Shown in pieces: positions 1 through 9,816 of a DNA stretch of 64,000 bases. The position numbers and the translations under genes are program-made. This DNA comes from Manganitrophus sp963718695 (GTDB taxonomy: Bacteria; Nitrospirota; Nitrospiria; SBBL01; Manganitrophaceae): assembly GCA_963718695.1 (NCBI GenBank), contig OY970371.1:2480001-2544000 (forward strand), read 5' to 3'. Position 1 is the first letter of the stretch; every line of letters begins with the position of its first letter. The notes beneath the pieces are model-generated. The model was not told the DNA's origin. It saw nothing but the letters and a program-made list of their open reading frames with translations, and did not search any database.

Positions 1-1273
1 GGCCGCCGAGAAAAGAAAGACCGGCCATCCCTCTCGCCGCAATCCTTCTGATTCCACCGGGAACCCAGTGAAGGATATTCCAGAGTTTCTCTCCCACAAA
101 ATAGCGGGAATACCCTCCAAAAAGCTCGTCGCCTCCATCTCCCGATAGGCTGACCGTCACATGCCGCCGGGCCAATTTGGAAACGAGAAAGGTAGGGATT
201 TGAGAAGAGTCTGCAAAGGGCTCATCATAGAGCGTCGGCAAAGATGGAATCACGGCCATCGCCTCTCCAGAGGTCACATAAAGCTCCGTATGATCGGTCT
301 GCAGATGCTTGGCTATCGTCTTTGCATGGTCCGCTTCGTTGTAGCTTTTTTCACCGAAACCGATCGTAAAGGTCTTTACCGCTTGTTTGCTCTGCGCCTG
401 CATGAGGGCGACCACCACGGAAGAGTCAATGCCTCCCGAGAGAAAAGCCCCCAGAGAAACGTCGGCCTCCATTCTCAGCTTGATCGCATCCCTCAAAAGG
501 ATCTCCAGGGCGTCGATCGCCTCCTCGTCGGAGCCTTCGAACGGACGGTCCCCTCCTGATTCGGCCGCCTCTCTGAACGACCAATAAGGAGCGGGCTTGG
601 GCAGTGATCTGCCGTCGGAAAGGTTTAAAACGAGCATCATCCCCGCCGGCAGTTTATAAATTCCCTTGTAGATCGAATAAGGCGCCGGAATATAGTTATG
701 CCGCAGGTAGAGCGCCATCGCATCCCGATCGACCTCTCCGAGGAACTCCGGGTGCGCACACAGGCTTTTTAACTCCGATCCGAAGAGAAATGCTTTTCCC
801 ATCCATCCATAATAAAGCGGTTTTTCTCCCAGACGATCCCGGACCAGGTGGAGCCTGCGTTCCTTACGATCCCACAAAGCAAAGGCAAACATTCCGTTAA
901 ACCGCCGGATGGCCCCTTCAACCCCCCACCGTCCGATCGCCGCAAGCATCACCTCGGTATCCGAATGGCCGCGGAATCGATCTCCCGCCGCCTCCAGCGC
1001 TTGGCGCAGCTCTCTAAAATTGTAGACCTCGCCATTAAAAGCGATCACATAACGGCCACAGGCGGACGCCATTGGCTGATGCCCCTCCGGAGACAGATCG
1101 ATAATGGAGAGACGCCGATGCCCCAAGGCGATGCCGGCTTCCGCATCGACCCACACGCCGCGATCGTCCGGACCCCGGTGGGCAAGGGCATCGGCCATAC
1201 GCGTTACAATCGATTCCAGATCACCCGGGCCCCTCTGGCGAGAGAGGTCGAGACAACCGCTCAAACCACACAT
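1..1273 (-). CDS. asnB: Asparagine synthase (glutamine-hydrolysing), C-terminus cut by window edge
   Basis: About 424 residues are visible and the 3' end runs off the left edge. Translation from the ATG at 1273 begins MCGLSG, placing the N-terminal nucleophile Cys2 of class II (Ntn) glutamine amidotransferases. A GATase domain follows (AHRGPDD, RLSIIDL, FNGEVYNF, GHSDTE, LVRDRLGEKPLYY). The synthetase ATP-pyrophosphatase motif SGGIDSS and the SGDGGDELFGGY segment lie further in. The family transfers glutamine-derived ammonia to an aspartyl or other carboxylate. In glycan clusters such proteins often amidate sugars or serve exopolysaccharide assembly, so a free-asparagine role is not certain. 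It lies 44 bp after a methyltransferase gene and is the second asnB-like gene of the cluster. Confidence 0.9.
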   Translation of the reverse strand, partial: MCGLSGCLDLSRQRGPGDLESIVTRMADALAHRGPDDRGVWVDAEAGIALGHRRLSIIDLSPEGHQPMASACGRYVIAFNGEVYNFRELRQALEAAGDRFRGHSDTEVMLAAIGRWGVEGAIRRFNGMFAFALWDRKERRLHLVRDRLGEKPLYYGWMGKAFLFGSELKSLCAHPEFLGEVDRDAMALYLRHNYIPAPYSIYKGIYKLPAGMMLVLNLSDGRSLPKPAPYWSFREAAESGGDRPFEGSDEEAIDALEILLRDAIKLRMEADVSLGAFLSGGIDSSVVVALMQAQSKQAVKTFTIGFGEKSYNEADHAKTIAKHLQTDHTELYVTSGEAMAVIPSLPTLYDEPFADSSQIPTFLVSKLARRHVTVSLSGDGGDELFGGYSRYFVGEKLWNILHWVPGGIRRIAARGMAGLSFLGG

Positions 1274-1317
1274 TGGATTGTTGTCCTTTTGGATTCCTTC
1301 ATCGACGGCAGTCGGAT

Positions 1318-2145
1318 TTACGGCTCCTTTATAAACACAAACTCATTGCAGCCGAGGCCGGCGCCGCGGGTCTTCAGATGCTGCAATCGGTATCCCTTCT
1401 CCCGGTAGAAATTGAAGACTTCCTTCGGTTTCGCCACCTCGAACGGGTACCCCCCCAACCAATCACGCCAATCGGTCAATACAGCCATCCCGCGCGCTCT
1501 TTTATAATCGGTATATCGCTTCGTCGGATTCTTTAAGGAGAGAAGATCGACGATCAATCCCTGCAAGAAGAAAAGCGGGAAGAAAAAACCGATGGTCGCC
1601 CCTTTTCCCAGCCACCCTGAACAATAGAACCGTTTGATCCTGCGCCAGAGAACCGATTTATAGCCTTGATCGTTGTAAATCGAAATAAACAGTCTCCCGC
1701 CATCTGCCACCCGCATCCCGGCATTCTCCAACGCCTGCCACATCGCCCCGGTGTGATGCAGCACCCCCCAAGAATAGACGATGTCGAACTTTCCGAGAGA
1801 TTGGGTGTAATCGCGGTCGAGAATCGATCCCTGTTCAATCACCCAATCGACATCTTCGGGGAAATAACGCCGTTTTAGCTCTCTAGTACAGGCCACCGAT
1901 TGGGGATCATAGTCGAAAGAATGAACACGCCCCCCCAGCCGCCGAGCCGCAAGGCTGAAGAGTCCGCTGCCGGAACCAATGTCCACAAAGCGCTTCCCGG
2001 AGAGATCTTTCAGATCGAGCATCTGCTTTAGAGATTGTTCGGCTTCGGAAATGCGCATTTCATCAAGGACGGCAAGGAACCGGCTCCAATTCTCCCCGAA
2101 TTCAAATCTTTCTCCTAATTTTATTTCCGTTACGGAAGATTTCAA
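1318..2145 (-). CDS. Class I SAM-dependent methyltransferase (glycan cluster)
   Basis: 275 residues. The glycine-rich SAM-binding motif I is visible as VDIGSGSGLFS, followed by an acidic strand end (HSFDYDPQS) and motif IV-like DIVYSWGVLHHTG, typical of the Methyltransf_11/UbiE-like fold. The C-terminal part has a hydrophobic stretch (about residues 180-200), which may be a membrane-contacting segment. The start codon overlaps the stop of the preceding methyltransferase gene by 4 bp (ATGA), indicating translational coupling. The substrate cannot be told from sequence; in this context a sugar or lipid-linked glycan precursor is the likely target, which is inference. Confidence 0.85.
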   Translation of the reverse strand: MKSSVTEIKLGERFEFGENWSRFLAVLDEMRISEAEQSLKQMLDLKDLSGKRFVDIGSGSGLFSLAARRLGGRVHSFDYDPQSVACTRELKRRYFPEDVDWVIEQGSILDRDYTQSLGKFDIVYSWGVLHHTGAMWQALENAGMRVADGGRLFISIYNDQGYKSVLWRRIKRFYCSGWLGKGATIGFFFPLFFLQGLIVDLLSLKNPTKRYTDYKRARGMAVLTDWRDWLGGYPFEVAKPKEVFNFYREKGYRLQHLKTRGAGLGCNEFVFIKEP

Positions 2146-2996
2146 GGTCTCCCCTCCCCCGCTGACCGATTCGCCTTTTCAACCGGGGGGTTCGGTTTAC
2201 GCGCATAACAATTGATATAAGGCGCCATGAACCGGCTCGATCGAAGCGAGCCGAACCGTTCCTCGAGGAACCAAACCGCCAAAGAAAACTGCGAAAGTAC
2301 GGTGAGCAGGCCTTTCTTCAGAACCCATCCGAGGGAGTTCCGAGAGACCCCGTTTAAGTTGCACACTCCAAAATTGATGAACAGAAAATAGTCGCACGCC
2401 AATACCTCTAATCCCGAAGAGACGTGCGCCTGGAAGAGCCGCTTCTGATCGACCGGCACATGCAGCTCATAAACGGGCCGATTGACCATTCCTTGGAAGA
2501 AACCGACCGCGCCGACCATATTCGGGATGTTCGTAATCATCAACCCGCCCGGCTTTAGAAATCCGGACAACGCGGCAATACAAGCCGCCGTATCTTGAAA
2601 ATGCTCCACCAATCCAAATGAGACCACCACATCAAACGATTCCGGCTTAAAACAGGGGGTCGAAAAAAAATCGGCGCAGAGGACCTTGCCGTCGCCCCCC
2701 TCAGTGCGTACCATCTTCAATGCCTGTCGGCACCCCACTTCAGAATAATCGACTCCATAAACATCAAAACCAAATTCTTTCGCAAAATAAGGAAGCCATA
2801 TCGATCGCGCACATCCGATTTCTAAAAGCCGTTTTCCCTTTGTATCGATCCGGGAAAAGAGCTCCTGGAATTCCTCATGAAACCTCCGGTTGACGTAGTT
2901 CCTCGTTTTCCCCGCGCGCGGATTCAACCCCTTGGGGAGGGGGGTCATTCGCCAAGCTTCATCCCAATATGATTTTTCAACGATCTCGTCGCCCAT
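2142..2996 (-). CDS. Class I SAM-dependent methyltransferase (glycan cluster)
   Basis: 284 residues from the ATG at 2996, which overlaps the stop of the upstream glycosyltransferase as TAATG; an in-frame start 54 bp further upstream is possible but lies inside that gene. Motif I reads LLEIGCARSIWLPYF, where the usual third glycine is replaced by an AR-S segment, followed by VYGVDYSEVGC. Motif IV region is FDVVVSFGLVEHF and a later LKPGGLMITNIPN segment completes a SAM methyltransferase core. The C-terminus is hydrophobic and basic. Gene coupling on both sides places it in the same transcript as the neighbouring methyltransferase and GT4. Substrate unknown. Confidence 0.85.
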   Translation of the reverse strand: MGDEIVEKSYWDEAWRMTPLPKGLNPRAGKTRNYVNRRFHEEFQELFSRIDTKGKRLLEIGCARSIWLPYFAKEFGFDVYGVDYSEVGCRQALKMVRTEGGDGKVLCADFFSTPCFKPESFDVVVSFGLVEHFQDTAACIAALSGFLKPGGLMITNIPNMVGAVGFFQGMVNRPVYELHVPVDQKRLFQAHVSSGLEVLACDYFLFINFGVCNLNGVSRNSLGWVLKKGLLTVLSQFSLAVWFLEERFGSLRSSRFMAPYINCYARKPNPPVEKANRSAGEGRP

Positions 2997-4087
2997 TACC
3001 CCAAAACCGATCCCTTCTCTTTGAGAACCTGAGCCAGCATTTCTTCCCACAAGGTCGCGACCTTTCCCGCGTCGAACCGATCGATTACCTCGACGGCCCG
3101 TGAACCAAGCCGCCGGCGCTCCTCTCGGTCGGACATCAAACGGGCCATTGCCTTCGAAAGGGCCGCCATGTCTTGATTAGGGACAAGCACCCCATCCAGA
3201 CCCTCCCGAATGATGTCGCGCGGACCGCTGGGGCAGTCGGTGGAAATCACCGGCAGTCCGCATGCCATCGCTTCGCATAAGGCATTTGGGAAACCTTCAA
3301 AATAAGAAGAGAGGACGAAGAGATCGGCCTGCTTGAGCCAGAAAGAGGGGTTCTTCACCCGCCCGGGAAGAAGAACGCGATCCGCTAATCCTAATGCATC
3401 ACGCAGCGCCTCCCACTTCTGCCTCAACGGTCCATCCCCGATGATGACCAGTTTCCAGTCGGGATAATCGCGGCAGAGCCCGGCAAAGGCATGCAGCAGC
3501 AGATCAAAACGTTTTTGCTCCGAAAAACGCCCCATGGCGATCAGAAATGGCTTCGCCGGCAGCCGCTCCGGCGGGCCCTGATCCGGTGGAGGCGGGACGA
3601 CCGGGTTGGGAATCACACAGGCGGTCGTCTGAAATTTCGGCAGGAAATAATTCAATGCCCCTCTCGTTTGAACAACAATGCGCCGCGCCCGGGAATACGT
3701 CTGCCAGCGCAACGCCGTCCAAAACCATCCGATGCGATGCGCTTTCGGATCGATCCGTTCCGACACGACGACGGGGATATCCGATCCGAGGGTCGCCGAC
3801 AACGTCAACATGTTCATTCGATCAATAAATGAGACAATCACGTCGGGCTGCATCGAAAGGAGCGCCCGTCGTAACTTTAAAAATCCGAAGAAGGTCTGAA
3901 CCCCGGTTGAAATACCGAGCGCAACGCGATGAACGCCGGGGGAAAGGGCATAAAAATCGCTCTCCGCCCCGTTCAGCGTCACGACGGAAATATGGAATCC
4001 TTTTTTCAAAAAAGCGTCGGTCAACAAAACCAAGACCCGCTCCGCGCCCCCCGACGAGAGCGACCCGATGACAAATGTCACCTTCAT
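2996..4087 (-). CDS. GT4-family glycosyltransferase
   Basis: 363 residues. It begins MKVTFVIGSLSSGGAERVL, the N-terminal GGAER loop of GT-B fold, family 4 enzymes. The C-terminal Rossmann domain has AMGRFSEQKRFDLLLHAF, the VIIGDGP strand-loop, and the E-x7-E-type motif EGFPNALCEAMACGLPVI that binds the nucleotide-sugar donor. These retaining transferases add sugars to lipid-linked glycan intermediates at the cytoplasmic membrane face. It follows the flippase gene by 75 bp and is coupled to the methyltransferase downstream. Donor and acceptor sugars cannot be inferred. Confidence 0.9.
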   Translation of the reverse strand: MKVTFVIGSLSSGGAERVLVLLTDAFLKKGFHISVVTLNGAESDFYALSPGVHRVALGISTGVQTFFGFLKLRRALLSMQPDVIVSFIDRMNMLTLSATLGSDIPVVVSERIDPKAHRIGWFWTALRWQTYSRARRIVVQTRGALNYFLPKFQTTACVIPNPVVPPPPDQGPPERLPAKPFLIAMGRFSEQKRFDLLLHAFAGLCRDYPDWKLVIIGDGPLRQKWEALRDALGLADRVLLPGRVKNPSFWLKQADLFVLSSYFEGFPNALCEAMACGLPVISTDCPSGPRDIIREGLDGVLVPNQDMAALSKAMARLMSDREERRRLGSRAVEVIDRFDAGKVATLWEEMLAQVLKEKGSVLG

Positions 4088-4162
4088 GAGATCAACCGAC
4101 CTCTCCGCACATAGCGGACTCCGACTGTTGGAACTTTTCCTGATGCCGATGCAGCCACCCGC

Positions 4163-5536
4163 CTATCCCTTCCTGAACGACCGGTACCAGTACACATAGA
4201 GGAACGAAAATGAGATAAGGTAGACACAACTGGTCGAGAGGGCAATCCCGGCCACCCCCATCTTTTTCATAAACAGATAATTCAAAACAACGTTCACCGT
4301 CATATTGATCGCGGAGGCCCAGAGCAGGACATGATTCGCGCGAAGCGAGGAGATCAATCGCACCGCCAACGTCCCGGCGATGTAAAAAGGAATCTGAAGC
4401 GCATAACAAGCCTGAACCTGGGAAACCACAGCGGTATCCTGGGCCGTAAAAGAACCCTTTTGAAACAAAACCCTCACCACCGGCTCAGAAAAGGCGAACA
4501 ATAATCCGGCGATCGGCAGGGAAATCATGAAGATGAGCCGAAGATAACCATGAAACGTCGACTGCACCCCGGCCCAATCTTCACGAGCAATCTGTTGAGA
4601 GAAATAAGGAATCACGGCCGTTCCCAGAGCGGTCGCGGCCAAACCGATCAAAACGCCGGTCACGCGGTTTCCGTAATTTAAAGACGCCACGCTCCCCGGG
4701 TTCAATATCGCCGCCATCGCCTGATCGACAAAGGTGGTGCTGCTCATCAGCAGGGCTCCCGCCACCATCGGGAAAAATTGACGAATCACCTGCATCGTCG
4801 CGGGATTAAGACCGCCCCAACGCGGCACAAGAGGATGCCCTCGGCGCTTAAGGCCCCAAAGGAGAAATCCCCATTCCAAGGCAAATCCGATCACCGTTCC
4901 AACGGCAAGCGCATAAATCCCCCACGCTTTTCCGGCCCACAGAAGCACGATCACCGTCACCGCGTAGGTAACCAGCGGAGAGACCGCCACCATCGCAAAA
5001 TGCTCCCCCGCGTTTAAGACCGCCCCTCCGATTTTGGCCAATCCACTTAAAAGGAGAACGGGGATCAAGATAAAGAAAAGAGATTGTGTCAGCGCCAACT
5101 TCTCCGGGTGAAACCCGGTACCGAGAAGAGGAAGAACGATCGGGGCCAGCACCACAAGCAGGACCGACAAGAAAATCAATAAGACAGCGCTCCCGATGAA
5201 GATATTTGAGAAAAGCCGCTGTGCTGCCTCCCACCCCTCCCGTTCCCGCACCTGAATATAGGTGGGAATAAGGGCTGCGTTGAAGGAACCGGCGACGATA
5301 TTCATGATCGATGAGGGGAGGAGGAATGCGATCAGAAAAGCATCCATCGCATCTCCGGCTCCAAATTGATGCGCAACGACCAGTTCCTTTACGATCGCGG
5401 CCAGATGCGCCAGACCGGTGAAAGCCCCGGCCGTCGCCGTTGCGAGGAAGATACGGCGATTGATCGATTGTTGGCACCAAATTGTAAACCGATGGAGTTG
5501 AATTCGGATGACTTCGTTCATCTCTTTATCAATCAC
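4163..5536 (-). CDS. MurJ/Wzx-like lipid-linked oligosaccharide flippase (MOP superfamily)
   Basis: 457 residues, almost entirely hydrophobic with about 12 predicted membrane segments. The N-terminus carries MurJ-like features: a basic start, VVAHQFGAGDAMDAFLIAFLLP, then FNAALIPTYIQ near residues 85-95. A second repeat with STTFVDQAMA and NYGNRVTG marks the MurJ/MviN branch of the MOP exporter superfamily. At 457 residues it is shorter than typical MurJ (about 510-525), suggesting two fewer helices. Its position among glycosyltransferases suggests it flips a lipid-linked surface glycan rather than being the housekeeping lipid II flippase. That assignment is contextual; MurJ activity cannot be excluded. 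Confidence 0.8.
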   Translation of the reverse strand: MIDKEMNEVIRIQLHRFTIWCQQSINRRIFLATATAGAFTGLAHLAAIVKELVVAHQFGAGDAMDAFLIAFLLPSSIMNIVAGSFNAALIPTYIQVREREGWEAAQRLFSNIFIGSAVLLIFLSVLLVVLAPIVLPLLGTGFHPEKLALTQSLFFILIPVLLLSGLAKIGGAVLNAGEHFAMVAVSPLVTYAVTVIVLLWAGKAWGIYALAVGTVIGFALEWGFLLWGLKRRGHPLVPRWGGLNPATMQVIRQFFPMVAGALLMSSTTFVDQAMAAILNPGSVASLNYGNRVTGVLIGLAATALGTAVIPYFSQQIAREDWAGVQSTFHGYLRLIFMISLPIAGLLFAFSEPVVRVLFQKGSFTAQDTAVVSQVQACYALQIPFYIAGTLAVRLISSLRANHVLLWASAINMTVNVVLNYLFMKKMGVAGIALSTSCVYLISFSFLYVYWYRSFRKG

Positions 5537-5563
5537 CGACTGTTCGGAAAAACAGAAGTTCCT

Positions 5564-6748
5564 TCAACCGACGGAGATGGCGCCCACACCCGCTCGGTCG
5601 TTGCTAAGACGCAACACTTCCTGATGGAGGACCACCACCGCGTGATCCCAATCAAAGACAAAAAGTTTCGCCGATTGTTCCGAGAGGGCGCGGACCTCCT
5701 CAAGATAACCGCCATCGGTCGAAATTCTGGAAATTTTTTTCGCAAGTCCTTCCGGATCATCCGGATCGAAAAGGAGGCTCTCGGAACAAAGAATCTCCCT
5801 GTTCGGGGGGATGCGGCTTCCCAGGCAGGGAACCCCGTGCGCCAGCGCCTCCAGCAGAGCGTTCGAGCATCCCTCATACTTTGAGGGGAAAACGAATAGA
5901 TCGGCCGCCGATAGATAATCGGAAGCAGGATCCTGCCAACCGGTAAAGATCACGCTCGTCGGCCCTGTTGTCTGGGAAGCGATTCTTTCCAATTTTAACC
6001 TTTCCGGTCCTTCCCCGACGATCAGGATCGTTACCGGCCTCTTCAGCGTTCCGCCTGCTCGGATTAAAACTTCAATGTTCTTTTCAGGATTGAGAACCGC
6101 CAATGTTATCACAATAAAGTCGCCCTTCCCCAACCCCAGCCGCCGGCGACACGCCTCCCGGGTGAAGGCGTCCGTTGGCGCGTACGTGATATGATTCTTT
6201 AGAACACCGATTTTTTTTGAGTGAATTCGATAACGCGTTGAAAGGGTCTCCCTCAGAAAGTCACTCACCGTTATGACGCGGTCCGATCGTTTAAATCCGA
6301 TGCCGACCAAAATATCTTCGAAAAACATCAACAGCGGAGAACGGCGTTGGAGCCGATTGATTTCACGAACATCGGATCGGGCAAAAGTAATGATCGGCGT
6401 CCCCCCTAATTTTAACGGAAAAGCCAAAAAACCGTAGAGGCCGCCAAAGACGGAGACGATATCGATCTTGGACCGAAGACCGATCAACAGAGAATAAAAG
6501 GGAACGGTCAATATAAAATAAATCCAAAAAAGGAGCCCTCCTCTTTTAGAAAAGGGGACCGATAAGATATGGGGAACGATCCGAGGGTGTGAGATAGGAT
6601 AAGGCTCGACGGCAATATAATGGACCTCTCCACCTGCATCCGCGAGGGCCTTCAACATCATGTAGAGTCTTTTGCAGAATCCCCCCGGCTTGTGCTTGTA
6701 ATAGATTGATAAAATCTTCTTCCCCCGCAGATTCACCTCCCCTCCCAA
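5564..6748 (-). CDS. GT4-family glycosyltransferase
   Basis: 394 residues, GT-B fold. The N-terminal domain (KILSIYYKHKPGGF) leads to a C-terminal donor-binding half with VITLAVLNPEKNIEVLIRA, LIVGEGPERLKLE, VIFTGWQDP and the family-4 signature EGCSNALLEALAHGVPCL. The start overlaps the end of the upstream asparagine synthase gene by 16 bp, and the flippase gene begins 27 bp after its stop, so all three are probably co-transcribed. Specificity is not predictable; it is one of three GT4 enzymes in the cluster. Confidence 0.88.
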   Translation of the reverse strand: MGGEVNLRGKKILSIYYKHKPGGFCKRLYMMLKALADAGGEVHYIAVEPYPISHPRIVPHILSVPFSKRGGLLFWIYFILTVPFYSLLIGLRSKIDIVSVFGGLYGFLAFPLKLGGTPIITFARSDVREINRLQRRSPLLMFFEDILVGIGFKRSDRVITVSDFLRETLSTRYRIHSKKIGVLKNHITYAPTDAFTREACRRRLGLGKGDFIVITLAVLNPEKNIEVLIRAGGTLKRPVTILIVGEGPERLKLERIASQTTGPTSVIFTGWQDPASDYLSAADLFVFPSKYEGCSNALLEALAHGVPCLGSRIPPNREILCSESLLFDPDDPEGLAKKISRISTDGGYLEEVRALSEQSAKLFVFDWDHAVVVLHQEVLRLSNDRAGVGAISVG

Positions 6749-8598
6749 AGGCGAAAGGCAAGTAGCAGCCAGAGTTTTTGACTGTGATCGCGGAAGCCGG
6801 CCTGATGCTCCCGATTGAGTTGCTCAATATAGGAAATGTTCAGCAACCCACGCCGGTCCGGCTTAAGCAAGAGATCATGAATAAAACCTCTGAGTTCTTT
6901 TTTAAACCAGCCTCCCAAAGGGACCATGAATCCATGCTTCTTTCGATTCATTAGATGGGCCGGCACCAGATTCCCGAATGCCTTTCTTAAGATGTATTTC
7001 GTCGTCAGATTTTTCAGCTTCAGCCCGATCGGCATTTTAAGAACCGTTTCAATGACCTTTTGGTCTAAAAACGGAGAGCGCACCTCTAAACCGTGCGCCA
7101 TGCTCATCCGATCTACCTTTACTAAGATGTCGTCCGGTAGGTACGTGTTAAAATCGACCCACATCATTTGGGAGATCTCGTCCAAATTCGAAAATCGATC
7201 CGCCCATGCCTGAACCTGACTTTTCTGCGAGAGCTTCAACTCGGCTTTCAAGGGGGCTTGATAGAGGCGCTTCAACTCTTCTTCGGAAAAGGTCGTCGGG
7301 AGGAGTTCATGCCGATTTCCTTCGATCCGTCTGGAAAGACCGGTTAGCAAATGAAGCTGCCGAATAAAGCTATCGCCGTAATATTCGGTCGACTCGGGCA
7401 ACAAGGCGAGGGAGGGTTCGATCCCTTTTGTCCTGAGCCATTTCGGAAGAAGCCAATAATATTTCAAAAGTCTTCTTCCAACATACCGTCGATAGCCGGC
7501 AAAAAGCTCATCGCTTCCGTCCCCTGAAAGGGCCACGGTGACCGAACGCCGGGTCGCCTCGGAGAGTTTATAAACCGCAATCGCGGAGGAATCTCCAAAA
7601 GGTTGGTCAAACTGGGAGAGAACCTTCGGCAAGAGCTCTTCAATTTGATACTGAAGCCGATGGTTCTGATGCTCCGTCTGAAAAAACTGAGCGGCCTGAT
7701 TTGCAAAAGGGGTTTCATCAAAGCTTTCCTCTTCAAACCCGACCGAGAAGGTCTTGATCTTCCCTGCTCCTTTCTTTTTCATGAGCCCGACGATGATGGA
7801 AGAATCGACCCCTCCGCTCAAGAAAGCGCCTAACGGCACATCGCTGATCAACCGGAGTTGAACCGCCTCTTCCAGCACGTGTTGGAGAGAGTCGACGCAA
7901 TCCGCTTCAGACCGGTTCTGTCGGGAAGGGAGCGGTATCTCCCAATACCGATTTATTTCCATTCCATTCGGGTCGATGACCATAAAATGAGCGGGTGGGA
8001 GCGAAGAGATCTTTTGATAGATCGTCTCGGGTCCGGGGATAAATTGATATTTAAGAAAGAGATCGAGCGCCGCATAGTTGACCTCCCCCCCATCGCCGAC
8101 GGCCAACAGCGACTTGATCTCCGATCCAAAAATCAAACGCTCATTCTCAATGGAATAATAGAGTGGTTTCTTCCCGACAATATCTCGGGCGAGGAAGAGC
8201 CTTCTTCGTTTCTGGTCCCAAAGCGCAAAAGCGAACATCCCCCGGAATCGCCGGACGCAATCAACCCCCTCTTTCTCATAGAGGTGGACGATGACTTCCG
8301 TGTCGCTGTTCGTGGAAAACTGATGCCCCGCCTTTTCCAGTTCCTCTCTGATTTCTTGAAAGTTGTAGATCTCTCCATTGAAGACGACGGCGATCGTCTT
8401 GTCCTCGTTGAAAATCGGCTGTTTTCCCCCCTCAACGTCGATCACCGCCAGGCGTGTCTGTCCCAGGCCGATCGCGCCGTTCAGATAATGTCCGGTCCCG
8501 TCGGGACCGCGATGCTTCAGCCGATCGGTCATGGCGGTCAGACGGGCCGAGTCAACCCGGCCTCCATTTAGATTGAAGATTCCTGCGATGCCGCACAT
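6733..8598 (-). CDS. asnB: Asparagine synthase (glutamine-hydrolysing), complete
   Basis: 621 residues, the usual AsnB length (about 600-640). Starts MCGIAGIF, giving the Cys2 nucleophile after Met removal. The glutaminase domain spans roughly residues 1-200 (LKHRGPDGTG, RLAVIDVEGG, FNGEIYNFQEI, FSTNSDTEV, ARDIVGKKPLYY). The ATP-pyrophosphatase domain has FLSGGVDSSIIVG and SGDGSDELFAGYRRY. C-terminal DILVKVDRMSMAHGLEVRSPFLD is typical of exopolysaccharide-associated AsnB proteins. It overlaps the upstream GT4 gene by 31 bp and the downstream one by 16 bp. Its sequence differs from the asnB at the window start, so the two are not a recent duplication. Possible role: amidation of a sugar acid in the glycan. 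Confidence 0.92.
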   Translation of the reverse strand: MCGIAGIFNLNGGRVDSARLTAMTDRLKHRGPDGTGHYLNGAIGLGQTRLAVIDVEGGKQPIFNEDKTIAVVFNGEIYNFQEIREELEKAGHQFSTNSDTEVIVHLYEKEGVDCVRRFRGMFAFALWDQKRRRLFLARDIVGKKPLYYSIENERLIFGSEIKSLLAVGDGGEVNYAALDLFLKYQFIPGPETIYQKISSLPPAHFMVIDPNGMEINRYWEIPLPSRQNRSEADCVDSLQHVLEEAVQLRLISDVPLGAFLSGGVDSSIIVGLMKKKGAGKIKTFSVGFEEESFDETPFANQAAQFFQTEHQNHRLQYQIEELLPKVLSQFDQPFGDSSAIAVYKLSEATRRSVTVALSGDGSDELFAGYRRYVGRRLLKYYWLLPKWLRTKGIEPSLALLPESTEYYGDSFIRQLHLLTGLSRRIEGNRHELLPTTFSEEELKRLYQAPLKAELKLSQKSQVQAWADRFSNLDEISQMMWVDFNTYLPDDILVKVDRMSMAHGLEVRSPFLDQKVIETVLKMPIGLKLKNLTTKYILRKAFGNLVPAHLMNRKKHGFMVPLGGWFKKELRGFIHDLLLKPDRRGLLNISYIEQLNREHQAGFRDHSQKLWLLLAFRLWEGR

Positions 8599-9764
8599 AA
8601 TTCTTGATAAACCTCTTTATACCGCAGAGCCACCGGATCCCATCCGAGTCCCATTTCTGAGATGATCCGACGCCCCGTTTCGCCCATCCGTCGGCGAAGG
8701 TCTCTGCTTCGAGTCATCTCCAAAAGCTTCTGAGCAAGATCATTCACATCGCCTGGTTTTACCAGAAGGCCGGTAACCCGATCGTTCACGATCTCACAAA
8801 TTCCGGGAAGGCTTGATGCCACCACCGGCAGAGAAGAGGCCATCGCTTCCAAAATAACGTTAGGCATTCCCTCCGAGAGGCTCGGAAGGACCAAGCAATC
8901 GGATTGATTCATCCAAGAAGCGATCTGATCGGGCGGCTGCCCCCCGACAAAGTCGACAAAGGCCTCAATCCCCTTCTCCCTGATCCGCTGTTCCATGAAT
9001 GTCCGCTCGGCGCCTTCCCCCACCAGCGTCAGGCGGACCTCTTTCTCTTCTTTGAGAACCAAAACCATGGCCTCAATTAAATGCTGAATCCCCTTGGCTG
9101 AAACGATATTCCCTACAAAGAGAAAACGGCAAGGGGACAATGAAGCATCTCTTCTCTTTCTCTCATTCAGTTCAACCCCATTTCGAATACAAATCACCCG
9201 TTCCTCTGGAATCCCTTGCGCCGTCACCCAATTACGAAGATTTTCATTCACTGTGGTCACCCGTGCGGCCCGTCTTAAAATCCACCCCGAAACGAGGCCG
9301 GATAACCCCCGTTTTTGCGCCCGAACGACATCGCTCCCCCGGAGCGTCACGACAAAGGGGATCCCCCGCAGCAGTCCGACCCCCCAAGCAATAAGACCGG
9401 AATAGATCCAATGAGCATGGATTAGATTCGCCTTCCTGGACACGCGATACGCTTTAAGAAAAAAAGACAGCAGGAAAAAAGGGACCATCACGAGTAACCA
9501 CGGGCTTTGCTTCAGATTCGCAGGGATCCCGCCGGGACCATAAGCCAATTTTTGCCATCGCTTCGGGAAGAAATAAGAGAATCGATGAACGGGACACTCA
9601 CCCAAGAGTTGAAAGGAATCGCTTTTTTGATCCGCAGGGGCAACCACATCGATATCGACTCCGGATGAAACAAGTGCGCGACAGAGCCGGAAGATAAAAA
9701 TCCCGGAATAATCTTCCAAAGACCGGGGAAACGAGGTCGTAATCATACAGATTCTCATTTTCAT
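8568..9764 (-). CDS. GT4-family glycosyltransferase
   Basis: 398 residues from the ATG at 9764 (MKMRICMITTSFPR); a GTG 48 bp upstream is also in frame. The N-terminal Rossmann domain includes FRLCRALVSSGVDIDVVAPAD and LIHAHWIYSGLIAW. The donor domain contains RFLFVGNIVSAKGIQHLIEA, LTLVGEGAERTFMEQ, VDFVGGQPP and the E-x7-E type segment EGMPNVILEAMASSLPVV. This resembles PelF/WcaL-like GT4 enzymes acting on polysaccharides. It is the first of the tightly packed genes (8568 to 1) and overlaps the next gene. Confidence 0.88.
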   Translation of the reverse strand: MKMRICMITTSFPRSLEDYSGIFIFRLCRALVSSGVDIDVVAPADQKSDSFQLLGECPVHRFSYFFPKRWQKLAYGPGGIPANLKQSPWLLVMVPFFLLSFFLKAYRVSRKANLIHAHWIYSGLIAWGVGLLRGIPFVVTLRGSDVVRAQKRGLSGLVSGWILRRAARVTTVNENLRNWVTAQGIPEERVICIRNGVELNERKRRDASLSPCRFLFVGNIVSAKGIQHLIEAMVLVLKEEKEVRLTLVGEGAERTFMEQRIREKGIEAFVDFVGGQPPDQIASWMNQSDCLVLPSLSEGMPNVILEAMASSLPVVASSLPGICEIVNDRVTGLLVKPGDVNDLAQKLLEMTRSRDLRRRMGETGRRIISEMGLGWDPVALRYKEVYQELCAASQESSI

Positions 9765-9816
9765 TTCCGCCGTTGGATCTATAGGAGACTCCGAGCCCAG
9801 CATGGAGATCACTGCC